A stretch of 64,000 bases of DNA, taken from positions 1,116,001 through 1,180,000 of the forward strand of contig NZ_CP030261.1 of assembly GCF_003312915.1 (NCBI RefSeq). Direction: 5' to 3'. The DNA is from Flavobacterium fluviale. GTDB taxonomy: Bacteria; Bacteroidota; Bacteroidia; Flavobacteriales; Flavobacteriaceae. Positions 1 through 8,653 of this stretch are shown in pieces (within the stretch, counting starts at the first letter, position 1; each line of letters begins with the position of its first letter). Below the pieces are notes generated by a model. It saw only the letters and a program-made list of their open reading frames with translations. It searched no databases and was not told the DNA's origin. The position numbers were made by a program, and so were the translations under genes.

Positions 1-462
1 TGCAGTAGAATAAGCAAAACGATCCGGAATTCCAACCCAGCATGCAATAGAAGCTAAGTTTAAAATTACACCTCCGCCAGAACTTCTAAGTGCAGGAATC
101 GATGCATGAAGACAGTTGTAAACACCTTTTACGTTTACATTCATGATACGGTCAAAATCAGATTCTGGAGTCGTGTCTACTTTTCCAACGTGAGCAATTC
201 CGGCGTTGTTTACTAGAATATGAATATTTCCGATTTTCTCGAAAGTCGTTTTAACTTGTTCGTGGTTCGAAACGTCGCAGGCATGCGCGAAAACATTTCC
301 GCCGTTTGATTTTATTTCTTCAACCGTTTCTTTTGCACTTTCTTCACTCAATTCTAAAATGTGAATTTCAGCTCCTTGTTTAGCAAATAAAACCGAAATC
401 GCTCTTCCAATTCCGCTTCCGCCGCCCGTGATAATTGCTTTTTTATTTTGTAATGAAAACAT
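1..462 (-). CDS. SDR-family oxidoreductase, 3' end cut by window edge (candidate 2-keto-3-deoxy-L-fuconate dehydrogenase)
   Basis: The first 154 codons are visible, starting at the ATG at 460-462. The protein opens with a classical NAD(P)-binding motif TGGGSGIG, has the NNAG motif and the LNLAS catalytic serine region, and reaches the YSTA part of the YxxxK motif (Tyr151) exactly where the window ends. Classical SDRs are about 250 residues, so roughly 95 residues are missing. It lies 37 bp downstream of the UxaA-type dehydratase on the same strand. With that dehydratase and the fucose-dehydrogenase-like SDR at 3367 it fits the step that oxidises 2-keto-3-deoxy-L-fuconate in oxidative L-fucose catabolism; that role is inferred from context and not from specificity residues. 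A generic sugar or acyl dehydrogenase is the alternative. Confidence 0.85.
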   Translation of the reverse strand, partial: MFSLQNKKAIITGGGSGIGRAISVLFAKQGAEIHILELSEESAKETVEEIKSNGGNVFAHACDVSNHEQVKTTFEKIGNIHILVNNAGIAHVGKVDTTPESDFDRIMNVNVKGVYNCLHASIPALRSSGGGVILNLASIACWVGIPDRFAYSTA

Positions 463-499
463 TTGATATAAATTTTTATGAGTTGTTTTTAATAGTCTT

Positions 500-2152
500 T
501 TACAAAGATACGCCGCGTTTCCACGGAATAAAATCATCTTGGTTTAATTGAACTGCTTTCGGAATAATTTCTCCGCTTGCCGCTTTGATGCAATATTCTA
601 AAATCTCTTCGCCCATTTCTTCAATAGATTTTTCACCACTGATGATTGGCCCGCAGTCAATATCAATAATATCTTTCATTCTTGTTGCCAGAACAGAGTT
701 TGTTGCGACTTTAATTACCGGACAAACTGGATTTCCTGTTGGAGTTCCCAATCCTGTAGTAAATAAAATTAAAGTTGCTCCAGAAGCCGCTTTTCCAGTT
801 GTTGCTTCCACATCATTTCCTGGTGTACAAACCAAACTAAGACCTGGTTTTGTAACCAATTCGGTATAATCTAAAACATCAACAACAGGAGAAGTGCCGC
901 CTTTTTTGGCCGCTCCAGCACTTTTGATAGCATCTGTAATTAAACCATCTTTGATGTTTCCTGGTGACGGATTCATATGAAATCCAGAACCAACTTTATG
1001 TGCCAGTTCATCATAAGATTCCATTAAATCTATGAATTTTTTGGCTTTATCTTCAGTAATACATCTGTCAATTAAATTCTGTTCGGCGCCGCATAATTCT
1101 GGGAATTCGGCCAAAAGAATTTTTCCGCCTAAAGCTACCACTAAATCAGAAGTATAACCCACAGCAGGATTTGCAGAAACACCGCTGAAACCATCGCTTC
1201 CGCCGCATTTTACACCAATGCATAAATCGCTCAAAGGCGCATCAGTTCTTTCGTATTTATTGATTTCGATTAAACCTTCAAATGTTTTTTTGATGGCATT
1301 AGTAATCAAAACTTCTTCGCTTTCTGTCTGCTGCTGTTCAAAAATAAACATCGGTTTGTCAAATTCTGGGTTTTGTCTTTTTACATCATTTACAAAATCC
1401 TGAACTTGTAAATGCTGGCATCCTAAACTCAAAAGTGTGATTCCGCCAACGTTTGGATGATTGGCATAAGAAGCCAATAAAGCGCTCAAAGTTGAAGCAT
1501 CCTGACGAGTTCCACCGCAGCCGCCTTGGTGATTTAAGAATTTAATTCCGTCTACGTTTTCAAAAACACGTTTGTTTTTCGGAGTCGGATTTAATTCAAT
1601 ATTAATATCATTAATGTCATTTCCGTTCAAATAACCTTCCAGTAATTCGTGCGTAAATTGATTGTATTTGTCGGTTACAGCATACCCCAATTGCTTGTGT
1701 AATGCTTCTTTGATGACGTCAAGATTTCTGTTTTCACAAAAAACTGTCGGAACAAAAAGCCAGTAATTGGCCGTTCCAACACGTCCGTCTTTTCTTTTAT
1801 AACCTTTAAAAGTTCTGTTTTCAAATTTAGAAACATCAGGCGCATTCCATTCGTAAGAAGCATTTCTGTAAGCGTAAGGATCTGCGGCATGTTTTAAGTT
1901 TTCGGTCGTCATTAAACTTCCTTTTGCCACATCACATTGTACTTTTCCCACCAAAACACCGTACATATTTACTTCTTCTCCCTGCTTCATGTCCTGCATG
2001 TAGAATTTATGTTTGGCTTTGATGAGGTCTTGTAAAACGTAAGTTTCGTTTTCAAAAAGAATGGTTTCTCCTTTTGGTAAGTCGGTTAAAGCTACCAGAA
2101 CATTATCGTCTGGATGCAGTTTTACGACTAATTTTTTAGTTGTATCAAGCAT
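500..2152 (-). CDS. UxaA-family dehydratase (altronate/L-fuconate type)
   Basis: The 550-residue protein has an N-terminal SAF-like domain (about residues 10-85) and a long UxaA/GarD-type catalytic region with the conserved Cys-rich motifs GGCGGTRQD (210-218) and KCGGSDGFSG (315-324). Family members are iron-dependent dehydratases that convert sugar acids such as D-altronate, galactarate or L-fuconate to 2-keto-3-deoxy acids. The frame is open upstream to 2227, but that extension is a Lys/Asn-rich translation of homopolymers, so the ATG at 2150-2152 (MLDTTKKLVV) is preferred. The neighbouring SDRs and AraC regulator favour an oxidative L-fucose pathway over hexuronate use, since no uxaB or uxaC lies here. 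Family assignment is firm; the substrate is inferred. Confidence 0.85.
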   Translation of the reverse strand: MLDTTKKLVVKLHPDDNVLVALTDLPKGETILFENETYVLQDLIKAKHKFYMQDMKQGEEVNMYGVLVGKVQCDVAKGSLMTTENLKHAADPYAYRNASYEWNAPDVSKFENRTFKGYKRKDGRVGTANYWLFVPTVFCENRNLDVIKEALHKQLGYAVTDKYNQFTHELLEGYLNGNDINDINIELNPTPKNKRVFENVDGIKFLNHQGGCGGTRQDASTLSALLASYANHPNVGGITLLSLGCQHLQVQDFVNDVKRQNPEFDKPMFIFEQQQTESEEVLITNAIKKTFEGLIEINKYERTDAPLSDLCIGVKCGGSDGFSGVSANPAVGYTSDLVVALGGKILLAEFPELCGAEQNLIDRCITEDKAKKFIDLMESYDELAHKVGSGFHMNPSPGNIKDGLITDAIKSAGAAKKGGTSPVVDVLDYTELVTKPGLSLVCTPGNDVEATTGKAASGATLILFTTGLGTPTGNPVCPVIKVATNSVLATRMKDIIDIDCGPIISGEKSIEEMGEEILEYCIKAASGEIIPKAVQLNQDDFIPWKRGVSL

Positions 2153-2313
2153 TGTCTTGTTGTTTTTTTTCTTTTTTGTGTTGTCGTTTGCTGTAGTTAG
2201 GGAAGAAGTTAAGCACTTTGGTTTCACTAAAATTTGGGCAGTAAACGAAAAATAAAATTAGTTTTTTTAGCCTTTTGTTATTAGTCTAATATTATCCGTG
2301 TATAATCTTTAAT

Positions 2314-2321
2314 TATCTTTG
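2314..2321 (+). promoter_or_regulatory. Bacteroidota -7 element (TATCTTTG) for AraC gene
   Basis: TATCTTTG matches the Bacteroidota TAnnTTTG box. The downstream gene starts only 4 bp after it, at 2326, so transcription would begin at or next to the ATG and the mRNA would be essentially leaderless. No TTG -33 element is visible at the usual spacing. Confidence 0.5.
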
Positions 2322-2325
2322 CAAG

Positions 2326-3216
2326 ATGAAATTGGAACAAACCAAAATAGCGTCTTATCTCAATACAAAAGTGTCGGTATTAAATCGTATCGAGCCTTTT
2401 TTTCAAGCGCCTTTTCATTCGCATCCTGAATTGGAATTGGTGTATGTAAAAGAGAGTTACGGCAAGCGAATTATTGGAAATTCGGTCTTGCCATTTGAAC
2501 CCGGTGACATGGTTTTTTTAGGTTCTGATATTCCGCACGTATGGCTGAATGACGAGAAATATTATCAGGGAATTGAAGATTTAAAAGCGAATTCGATTGT
2601 CGTATATTTTCATAAAGATATTTTTGGACCAACTTTTTACGAATTAAAAGAAACCCAAAAAATCAACGAACTCTTTTTTCAGGCTGGAAAAGGGATTTCG
2701 ATTATCGGAAAAACCAATAAGCAGATTGCTAAAAAATTGGAGAAGCTAGTTTCAAAAAAAGACTTTGAGGTAATTGTCGGACTTTTTGAGATTTTGTCTA
2801 TTCTTTCAGAAAGTCAGGATACTATTTATATCAATGACGAAATTTATTCTTTGATGCAGAAAGATTCAAAAGTAGATCGTCTTTCAGAAGTTTTTCAATA
2901 TGTGAATAAAAATTACAAGAAGAATATTTCACTCGAAGAAATTGCCGCTGTCGCGAATATGACTCGGACTTCTTTTTGTAGAATGTTCAGAGTTAAAACG
3001 AAGAAAAATTTTGTGGATTATCTGCACGAAATCAGAATCTCGAATGCCTGTAAATTGCTGCTGGAAACCGATAAAAGTATGTCTGAAATTGCATACGAAT
3101 GCGGTTATAAAACAGCTTCAAATTTTAATAAACTCTTCAAAAAAGTTAAAGGAATAACGCCATCTGATTTTAAAAATAATGCGAAGATGAGTTTTGCCAC
3201 AGATTATAAAGATTAA
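2326..3216 (+). CDS. AraC-family regulator with N-terminal cupin
   Basis: This 296-residue protein has an N-terminal cupin-like sensor region (about 15-150, including the HSHPELELV His motif) and a C-terminal double helix-turn-helix of AraC type (about 195-290, with the typical SEIAYECGYKTASNFNKLFKK segment near the end split across the second HTH). It is divergent from the UxaA/SDR genes and probably regulates them as a sugar-responsive activator. The last codons (CCACAGATTATAAAGATTAA) are shared with the left arm of a palindromic intergenic repeat, so the C-terminal tail and the stop codon come from repeat DNA. The start is the ATG just after the -7 box. The regulator type is clear; the inducer (L-fucose or an intermediate) is inferred. 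Confidence 0.88.
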   Translation: MKLEQTKIASYLNTKVSVLNRIEPFFQAPFHSHPELELVYVKESYGKRIIGNSVLPFEPGDMVFLGSDIPHVWLNDEKYYQGIEDLKANSIVVYFHKDIFGPTFYELKETQKINELFFQAGKGISIIGKTNKQIAKKLEKLVSKKDFEVIVGLFEILSILSESQDTIYINDEIYSLMQKDSKVDRLSEVFQYVNKNYKKNISLEEIAAVANMTRTSFCRMFRVKTKKNFVDYLHEIRISNACKLLLETDKSMSEIAYECGYKTASNFNKLFKKVKGITPSDFKNNAKMSFATDYKD

Positions 3217-3358
3217 AAAGAATTCTCTTTAGTTTGTCACCCTGAGCGAAGTCGAAGGGCGTTCCAATTGGACGTGGGCTTCTCCCGAAGCCTCGGGATC
3301 GCTCAGCCTGACAAAACTTGATGTAAAAATCCTTTTAATCTGTATAATCTGTGGCAAA
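3192..3358. repeat. Composite palindromic intergenic element, copy 1
   Basis: Two nested inverted repeats are visible. The outer arms are about 29 nt (starting TTTTGCCACAGATTATAAAG, and its near-complement ending ATAATCTGTGGCAAAA at 3329-3358). The inner arms begin TTTGTCACCCTGAGCGA (3233) and end TCGCTCAGCCTGACAAA (3315). The core from the GGGCGT to the right inner arm is almost identical to copy 2 at 4184-4348. The element overlaps the 3' end of the AraC gene. It belongs to the CTGAGCGAAGTCGAA class of dispersed bacterial repeats; shorter relatives occur at 23778 and 54884. Confidence 0.8.
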
Positions 3359-3366
3359 AAAATATT

Positions 3367-4146
3367 TTAAATAGATCGATCTAAATGTGTATAACCACCA
3401 TCAACATAAATAATCTGTCCAGTGGTATGACTTGATTTTTCAGACAACAAGAAAACTACCATATTAGCAATTTCTTCAGCTGTTGTCATCCTGTTTTCTA
3501 GCGGAATATTTTTTGTAATTGCGGCTAATTTTTCTTCTTTATTTTCAAAAGTATTAATCCATGTTTCGTAAAGCGGCGTGTAACATTCCGCTACAATTAC
3601 AGCGTTTACACGAATGCTGTATTTCAGTAATTCTACCGCCCATTCTCTGGTTAAAGCATTTCTTCCACCGTTTGAAGCAGCATAAGCTGAGGTTCCGCCT
3701 TGACCTGTTTCGGCAGTTTTAGAACCAATGTTTACAATTGCTCCTTTTGATTCTTTCAAATACGGAAGCGCATGCTGTGCCATTAAATAGTAATGCACTA
3801 AATTTTTGTGAAGAGAAGCAGCAAAATCTTCATAATTTCCGTTCTCTAATCCTACGCCGTCATTAACGCCGGCATTATTTACCAATCCGTCAATTCTGCC
3901 AAATTTTGCGATTACGGCTTCAACGGCTTTTTTGCAGTCTTCGGGTTTTGTCAAATCGGCGGCAACTTGATGCGCTTCTTTTCCAATGGCTTTTAATTCT
4001 TCTACGGCTTTGATGTTGTCATTTTCGTTACGTCCAACGATAAACGGAATTGCATTTTCTTCGGCTAGAACTTTAACGATTCCTAAACCGATTCCTTTTG
4101 CGCCTCCAGTAACGATAATGATTTTTTGGGTTAATGATAACTGCAT
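3367..4146 (-). CDS. SDR-family L-fucose dehydrogenase-like protein with YxxxN active site
   Basis: The 259-residue protein has the Rossmann motif TGGAKGIG (13-20), NNAG (90-93), an Asn115 tetrad position, Ser142 and Tyr155. From memory, its overall pattern (VNNAGVNDG, GQGGTS, ALTREWAV, PLYETWI and the C-terminal DGGYTHLDR) matches the L-fucose dehydrogenase branch of the SDRs, which oxidise L-fucose to the lactone. The Lys of the YxxxK catalytic motif is replaced: the sequence reads YAASN, with Asn159 where Lys is expected. Either this branch tolerates Asn or the activity is altered. The gene is flanked on both sides by copies of the same palindromic repeat. The family call is good; the exact substrate is inferred. 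Confidence 0.82.
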   Translation of the reverse strand: MQLSLTQKIIIVTGGAKGIGLGIVKVLAEENAIPFIVGRNENDNIKAVEELKAIGKEAHQVAADLTKPEDCKKAVEAVIAKFGRIDGLVNNAGVNDGVGLENGNYEDFAASLHKNLVHYYLMAQHALPYLKESKGAIVNIGSKTAETGQGGTSAYAASNGGRNALTREWAVELLKYSIRVNAVIVAECYTPLYETWINTFENKEEKLAAITKNIPLENRMTTAEEIANMVVFLLSEKSSHTTGQIIYVDGGYTHLDRSI

Positions 4147-4183
4147 GATTTATATTTTAATTTAAATACTTTTAATTTTTGTA

Positions 4184-4348
4184 CCACAGATTCAAAGGAG
4201 TAGGAGGATTTATGATTGTCACCCTGAGCGATCCCGAGGCTTCGGGAGAAGGGCGCTCCAATTGGACGTGGGCTTCTCCCGAAGCCTCGGGATCGCTCAG
4301 CATGACAAAAATAGAGATGAAAATCATTTTAATCCTTTGAATCTGTGG
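4184..4348. repeat. Composite palindromic intergenic element, copy 2
   Basis: This is the same composite as copy 1, with outer arms beginning CCACAGATTCAAAGGA and ending TCCTTTGAATCTGTGG. Inside is a perfect 28-bp inverted repeat (arms 4224-4251 and 4273-4300, CTGAGCGATCCCGAGGC... and complement) around a 21-nt loop containing CCAATTGGACG. It lies directly upstream of the SDR gene and could fold into a very stable hairpin in transcripts crossing it. Confidence 0.85.
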
Positions 4349-4380
4349 CTATTTTTTATTCAATAATATTCTTTAAAAAT

Positions 4381-4415
4381 TTACAGCTGTTGTTCATAAC
4401 AAACAACAGCTGTAA
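4381..4415 (-). terminator. Rho-independent terminator after the symporter gene
   Basis: A hairpin with arms TTACAGCTGTTGTT and its near-complement AACAACAGCTGTAA is followed on the minus strand by a T-rich run (ATTTTT). It sits about 30 bp after the symporter stop codon. Confidence 0.7.
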
Positions 4416-4444
4416 AAATAGAGAGAATTAGAACTGATAATTTA

Positions 4445-6130
4445 TTACCAGAACTTCACATAAAGCGCGACAATAATCAATAATGTAATTACGATTAAGA
4501 CTGTTGTCTGCGGTTTAACTTTAAACATTCCTGGTTCTGTTTCGAATGCTTTAGGGTTTACTTTTGGTCCGGCAAAACTCATCAAGATCATCACTAACAT
4601 GGTGAAGAAGAATGATAATCCCATACAAATGTGGAACGGAATTTCGTAAGCTCCTTTTCCGTTAGGATATGCTGTGTATAACAGTGTATCAGGTCCAAAT
4701 AATGCAGGAGCGTATTCGTTAAATAAAACTGACAATACGAATCCTAAAATTACACCCACGATTGCTGCAGATCCAGTAGTTCTTTTCCAGAACATACCAA
4801 GGAAGAACATAGCAAAAACTCCAGGGCTGATGAATCCAGTGTATTTTTGGATATATGTAAATCCGCCGACACCACCGATTCCTAAAACGTCATTCCAAGT
4901 AAATAGAACGGCTAAAAGCATTGCAGCAAAAACGGCAAGACGGCCAATATTTACCTGCTGCTTTTCTCCAGCTTCTTTTTGAATGTATTTTTTATGAATG
5001 TCTAATGTATAAATTGTAGAAATACTGTTTACTTTTCCAGCCAAAGAAGCTACAATGGCAGCCGTTAAAGCCGCAACAGAAAGTCCTTTTAATCCCGTTG
5101 GAAGGAATGTTAATATAGCAGAATAAGCTCCATCTTTTCCTCCAACTAGTTGAGGCAGTTGACCGTTTGTGTATAAAACGTAAGCAGCAATACCAGGAAG
5201 CATTACGATAAGAGGCATTAATAATTTTAGCATACCAGCAAATAAGATTCCTGTACGAGCAGTTTGTAAATCTGCTCCAAGTGCTCTCTGCGTAATGTAT
5301 TGGTTACATCCCCAATAGTTTAAGTTGATAATCCAGATACCAGCAAGGTAAGACATCAAACCTGGGAAAGTCAAATATTTGTCAATTTCTAATTGAGAAG
5401 AAGCCGCAGTTGGTTTTGGAATAATCATTTTGAAATGCTCTGGCGCTTCTTTCATTAAAACTTTGAAACCAGCAATTGCATTTTCGCCAACACCAAAAGC
5501 TTGTCCAACCGTTGTTAAGGCGATGTAAGAAGTTACCAAACCTCCAATGATTAATACAGCAACTTGAATAACATCTGTGTAAGCCACAACTTTCATTCCT
5601 CCAAGAGAAATAAATAAAGCAAATACAGCCAGACCGATCATAATAGCATGAAGATATTCTCCACCAGCAAGACCGTTAATAGCAACTGCTCCTAAATATA
5701 AAATAGAAGTTAAGTTTACAAAAACGTACAAAAACAACCAGAAAACTGCCATAATCAAAGCAGTAGATTCGTTGTAACGTGTTTTTAAGAATTGCGGCAT
5801 CGTGTAAATCTTGTTTTTAAGATATACAGGGATAAACCACACAGCTACAATAATAAGTGCAACAGCAGCAAGCCATTCGTAAGCGGCAACAGCGATTCCT
5901 AAAAAGAAACCTTCACCACTCATTCCGATGAATTGTTCTGCAGAGATGTTAGAAGCAATTAAAGAAGCTCCAATTGCCCACCAAGTTAAATTTCCTTCAG
6001 CCAAAAAGTAAGCTTTAGCATCTTGTTCGTCTTGTTTACGTTTACGATAAACGGTGTAACCGTAGACAGAGACTACGATAAAATAGATAATAAAAACCGC
6101 ATAATCTGCGAAAGCGAGGTTTTGGTTCAT
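4445..6130 (-). CDS. SSS-family sodium/sugar symporter
   Basis: The 561-residue protein is strongly hydrophobic with around 13-14 predicted membrane segments and the sodium:solute symporter family layout, including the early motif LIASNISAEQFIGMSG and the internal SSS core. It resembles SglT-type sodium/galactose transporters of the inner membrane. It lies downstream of the galactose operon but separated by 250 bp, with its own -7 box (6269-6276) and a 19-bp inverted motif (6306-6324) shared with araR, the arabinofuranosidase and araB. That suggests AraR control and L-arabinose, possibly also galactose, as substrate. Family is certain; the transported sugar is inferred. Confidence 0.88.
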   Translation of the reverse strand: MNQNLAFADYAVFIIYFIVVSVYGYTVYRKRKQDEQDAKAYFLAEGNLTWWAIGASLIASNISAEQFIGMSGEGFFLGIAVAAYEWLAAVALIIVAVWFIPVYLKNKIYTMPQFLKTRYNESTALIMAVFWLFLYVFVNLTSILYLGAVAINGLAGGEYLHAIMIGLAVFALFISLGGMKVVAYTDVIQVAVLIIGGLVTSYIALTTVGQAFGVGENAIAGFKVLMKEAPEHFKMIIPKPTAASSQLEIDKYLTFPGLMSYLAGIWIINLNYWGCNQYITQRALGADLQTARTGILFAGMLKLLMPLIVMLPGIAAYVLYTNGQLPQLVGGKDGAYSAILTFLPTGLKGLSVAALTAAIVASLAGKVNSISTIYTLDIHKKYIQKEAGEKQQVNIGRLAVFAAMLLAVLFTWNDVLGIGGVGGFTYIQKYTGFISPGVFAMFFLGMFWKRTTGSAAIVGVILGFVLSVLFNEYAPALFGPDTLLYTAYPNGKGAYEIPFHICMGLSFFFTMLVMILMSFAGPKVNPKAFETEPGMFKVKPQTTVLIVITLLIIVALYVKFW

Positions 6131-6268
6131 TGTTAGTAGTATTTTAAATAATTATTATAGGTAAAGTTTGTTTATAAGTTGTAATTCGTTTTTGTGTTGT
6201 TTAATCTTGTTAAAAATGCAAGATGTGTTTTATTTCTGTTATTTTTTTATGAAAATAAAAGCAAAAGC

Positions 6269-6276
6269 CAAATGTA
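6269..6276 (-). promoter_or_regulatory. -7 element (TACATTTG) for symporter gene
   Basis: On the minus strand the bases read TACATTTG, a full match to TAnnTTTG. It lies about 140 bp upstream of the symporter start and about 30 bp downstream of the inverted motif at 6306-6324. Confidence 0.45.
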
Positions 6277-6305
6277 AAATAAAAAATTATAAATGAACCA
6301 TCAGC

Positions 6306-6324
6306 AAATGTGTTTTTTACATTT
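6306..6324. promoter_or_regulatory. Candidate AraR operator upstream of symporter
   Basis: The sequence is AAATGT-N7-ACATTT, with perfect 6-bp arms. The same 19-bp arrangement occurs at 11564, 11958 and 13755, all next to arabinose genes. Assignment to AraR is inference from this distribution. Confidence 0.5.
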
Positions 6325-6380
6325 ATTGATGGAGTATTGTGTTAAAATTTCTTCTTTTCATCTTAGTACACCAACAATTT

Positions 6381-7439
6381 CTAAGCTTTTACGAGCGTTT
6401 TATAATGAACATCTGATAACTGTCTTAATATTTCAGCACTCTTTTCTGGTGTAATATCACGCTGCGATTCGCCTAACATTTCATATCCAACCATAAATTT
6501 TTTCACGGTTGCCGATCTTAACAGCGGTGGGTAAAAATGCATGTGAAAATGCCATTCAGGATGATCGAAACCATCTGTTGGAGACTGATGAATTCCTGAA
6601 GAATATGGAAAAGAAGTATTAAATAAATTGTCGTATTTAGTCGTTAATTGTTTTAAAATTTTAGCAAAAGCAGTACTTTCTTCAGCAGAAAAATCTGTGA
6701 TTTTGTTGGCAGCTCTTTTACTCACAATCATAGTTTCGTAAGGCCAGATTGCCCAAAAAGGCACTAAAGCTACAAAGTGATCGTTCTCAATTACAATGCG
6801 CTCTCCAGTTCTCAATTCGGCCTGAACGTAATCTTCCAGTAATGTTCTTCTATTTTTATCGTAATATGATTTTAAACTGTTATGCGTTTTTTCAACCTGA
6901 GTTGGTAACGACGACTGTGCCCAGATTTGTCCGTGCGGATGCGGGTTGCTGCAGCCCATTACACTTCCTTTATTTTCAAAAATCTGAACGTGATTGATGT
7001 ATTTTATATTTCCTAAATCGGTGTATTCTTTCTGCCAGGTTTTAATGATATTTTCAATTGCTGGAATTTCCATTTCTGGTAAAGTAAGATCGTGTCTTGG
7101 CGAAAAGCATACCACTCTCGAAATTCCCTGTTCTGGTTTTACTTTAAAGAAAGTATGTTTAATATCGTCCTCAAAAATAATTTCCTCCTGCTTCATCGCA
7201 GCAAAATCATTTTCAAAAACAAAACTGCTGTCGTAGACTGGATTAGTTTCTCCGTTGGCACGAACATTTCCCGGACATAAATAACAAGTAGGATCGTACT
7301 TTGGAAGTTCTTCTGTAGAAATAGTTTCGTTTTGTCCCTGCCAAGGGCGTTTTGCACGATGAGGTGAAACTAAGACCCATTCGTTGATTAAGGGATTGAA
7401 GCGTCTGTGAGGATCTTCGTTAATGTCAAAATTTTTCAT
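6381..7439 (-). CDS. galT: UDP-glucose--hexose-1-phosphate uridylyltransferase
   Basis: This 352-residue protein carries the GalT active-site motif HPH (His167-Pro-His169, in GCSNPHPHGQIW), where the second His forms the uridylyl intermediate. It also has the early Cys pair CYLC (52-55) of the metal site and C-terminal His residues (EWHFHMHFYPP). It exchanges UMP between UDP-glucose and galactose-1-phosphate in the Leloir pathway in the cytoplasm. The start lies 17 bp after the galK stop, so the two genes are cotranscribed. Length equals that of characterised GalT enzymes (about 350). Confidence 0.97.
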   Translation of the reverse strand: MKNFDINEDPHRRFNPLINEWVLVSPHRAKRPWQGQNETISTEELPKYDPTCYLCPGNVRANGETNPVYDSSFVFENDFAAMKQEEIIFEDDIKHTFFKVKPEQGISRVVCFSPRHDLTLPEMEIPAIENIIKTWQKEYTDLGNIKYINHVQIFENKGSVMGCSNPHPHGQIWAQSSLPTQVEKTHNSLKSYYDKNRRTLLEDYVQAELRTGERIVIENDHFVALVPFWAIWPYETMIVSKRAANKITDFSAEESTAFAKILKQLTTKYDNLFNTSFPYSSGIHQSPTDGFDHPEWHFHMHFYPPLLRSATVKKFMVGYEMLGESQRDITPEKSAEILRQLSDVHYKTLVKA

Positions 7440-7456
7440 TGTAGTGTGTTGTGGTA

Positions 7457-8617
7457 TTAAAGTAGTGTTGTTCCGTTTGAGATTTTTACATCATAGAATT
7501 TTAATTCAATTCCAAATTTATCTAAATAAAGATTTGAAAACTTACGTTTTACCTCATTTTCTTGGCCTTTTTTAACTAAATTAATTGTACAACCTCCAAA
7601 ACCTCCTCCCATAAGCCTAGAACCAATGATAGATTCGTCTTCTTTTGCAGTATCTACAAGGAAATCTAACTCTTCGCAGCTTACTTCGTATTCTTGCGAC
7701 AATCCATAATGCGTTTCAAAAAGCAGTTCACCTAAATGTTCGATATTTCCTTTGTCCAAAGCTTCGCAGGCTTTTATGACACGATTAATTTCTTTAACCA
7801 CAAAATGAACTCTGCTGAAAACTTTCTCAGTCATTTTATCCTTAAGACTTAAAACTTGTTCTTCTGAAGCATCTCTAAAACTTTTTACTTCTGGAAAATG
7901 ACTTTTTATAATTGATAAACCTTCTTCGCATTCTATTCTTCTAGTATTATACTCGGAAGTAAAAAGCGAATGTTTGACATTAGAATCTAATAAAATCAAT
8001 GAATAATCTTTAAAATCTGCATTGTGATATTCGAAATCTAAAGTGTTGCAGTCCAATTTTATCACTTTATTTTCAAGACCATGAACGCTTGAAAACTGAT
8101 CCATAATACCGCAGTTAATACCTACCCAGTGTTCTGCTTTTTGGCCCAATAAAGAAATATCAACTTTTTCAATCTTTAAATCGAAAAGCGATTTGATTCC
8201 GAAAATCATGCCGCATTCTAAAGCTGCAGAAGATGATAATCCAGAACCAACTGGAATATTACTGCTGAAAACACAATTGAAACCTTCAAAAGAATATCCA
8301 TTATCCTGCAATTGTTTGATTACGCCTCGAATATAATTAGTCCAAACTACATCGCTCAATTTTACTTCTTCCGTAAGGTCAATTTCAAATTCTTCATTCA
8401 AATCGACAGCAATTATCTTAGAAGTTTTAGTGTTGTTTTTTTCAAAAGCGAAACAAATTACTTTGTCAATTGCAGCTGGTAAAACATAACCGTCGTTGTA
8501 GTCGATATGTTCTCCAATAATATTAATTCTTCCTGGAGAAAGTACCGTTTTTTGAGGAGAAGACCCAAAAGATTTCTCAAAAAAAGCAACGGTGTTTTGT
8601 ATTAAAATATCATTCAT
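7457..8617 (-). CDS. galK: Galactokinase
   Basis: The 386-residue GHMP kinase has the galactokinase signature GRINIIGEHIDY (29-40), the ATP-binding GHMP loop PVGSGLSSSAALE and the third motif LMGGGFGGCT near the C-terminus. It phosphorylates alpha-D-galactose to galactose-1-phosphate. It is the middle gene of galM-galK-galT, 36 bp after galM and 17 bp before galT. Length and motifs match bacterial GalK exactly. Confidence 0.97.
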   Translation of the reverse strand: MNDILIQNTVAFFEKSFGSSPQKTVLSPGRINIIGEHIDYNDGYVLPAAIDKVICFAFEKNNTKTSKIIAVDLNEEFEIDLTEEVKLSDVVWTNYIRGVIKQLQDNGYSFEGFNCVFSSNIPVGSGLSSSAALECGMIFGIKSLFDLKIEKVDISLLGQKAEHWVGINCGIMDQFSSVHGLENKVIKLDCNTLDFEYHNADFKDYSLILLDSNVKHSLFTSEYNTRRIECEEGLSIIKSHFPEVKSFRDASEEQVLSLKDKMTEKVFSRVHFVVKEINRVIKACEALDKGNIEHLGELLFETHYGLSQEYEVSCEELDFLVDTAKEDESIIGSRLMGGGFGGCTINLVKKGQENEVKRKFSNLYLDKFGIELKFYDVKISNGTTLL

Positions 8618-8653
8618 TATAAAAGTGAGTGTAATGGTGGTTTTTGAATTTAG

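Noticed and set aside
2153..2227. Longer N-terminus for the UxaA-type dehydratase
   Set aside because: The extra codons come from AAA/TTT homopolymers and do not belong to the family.
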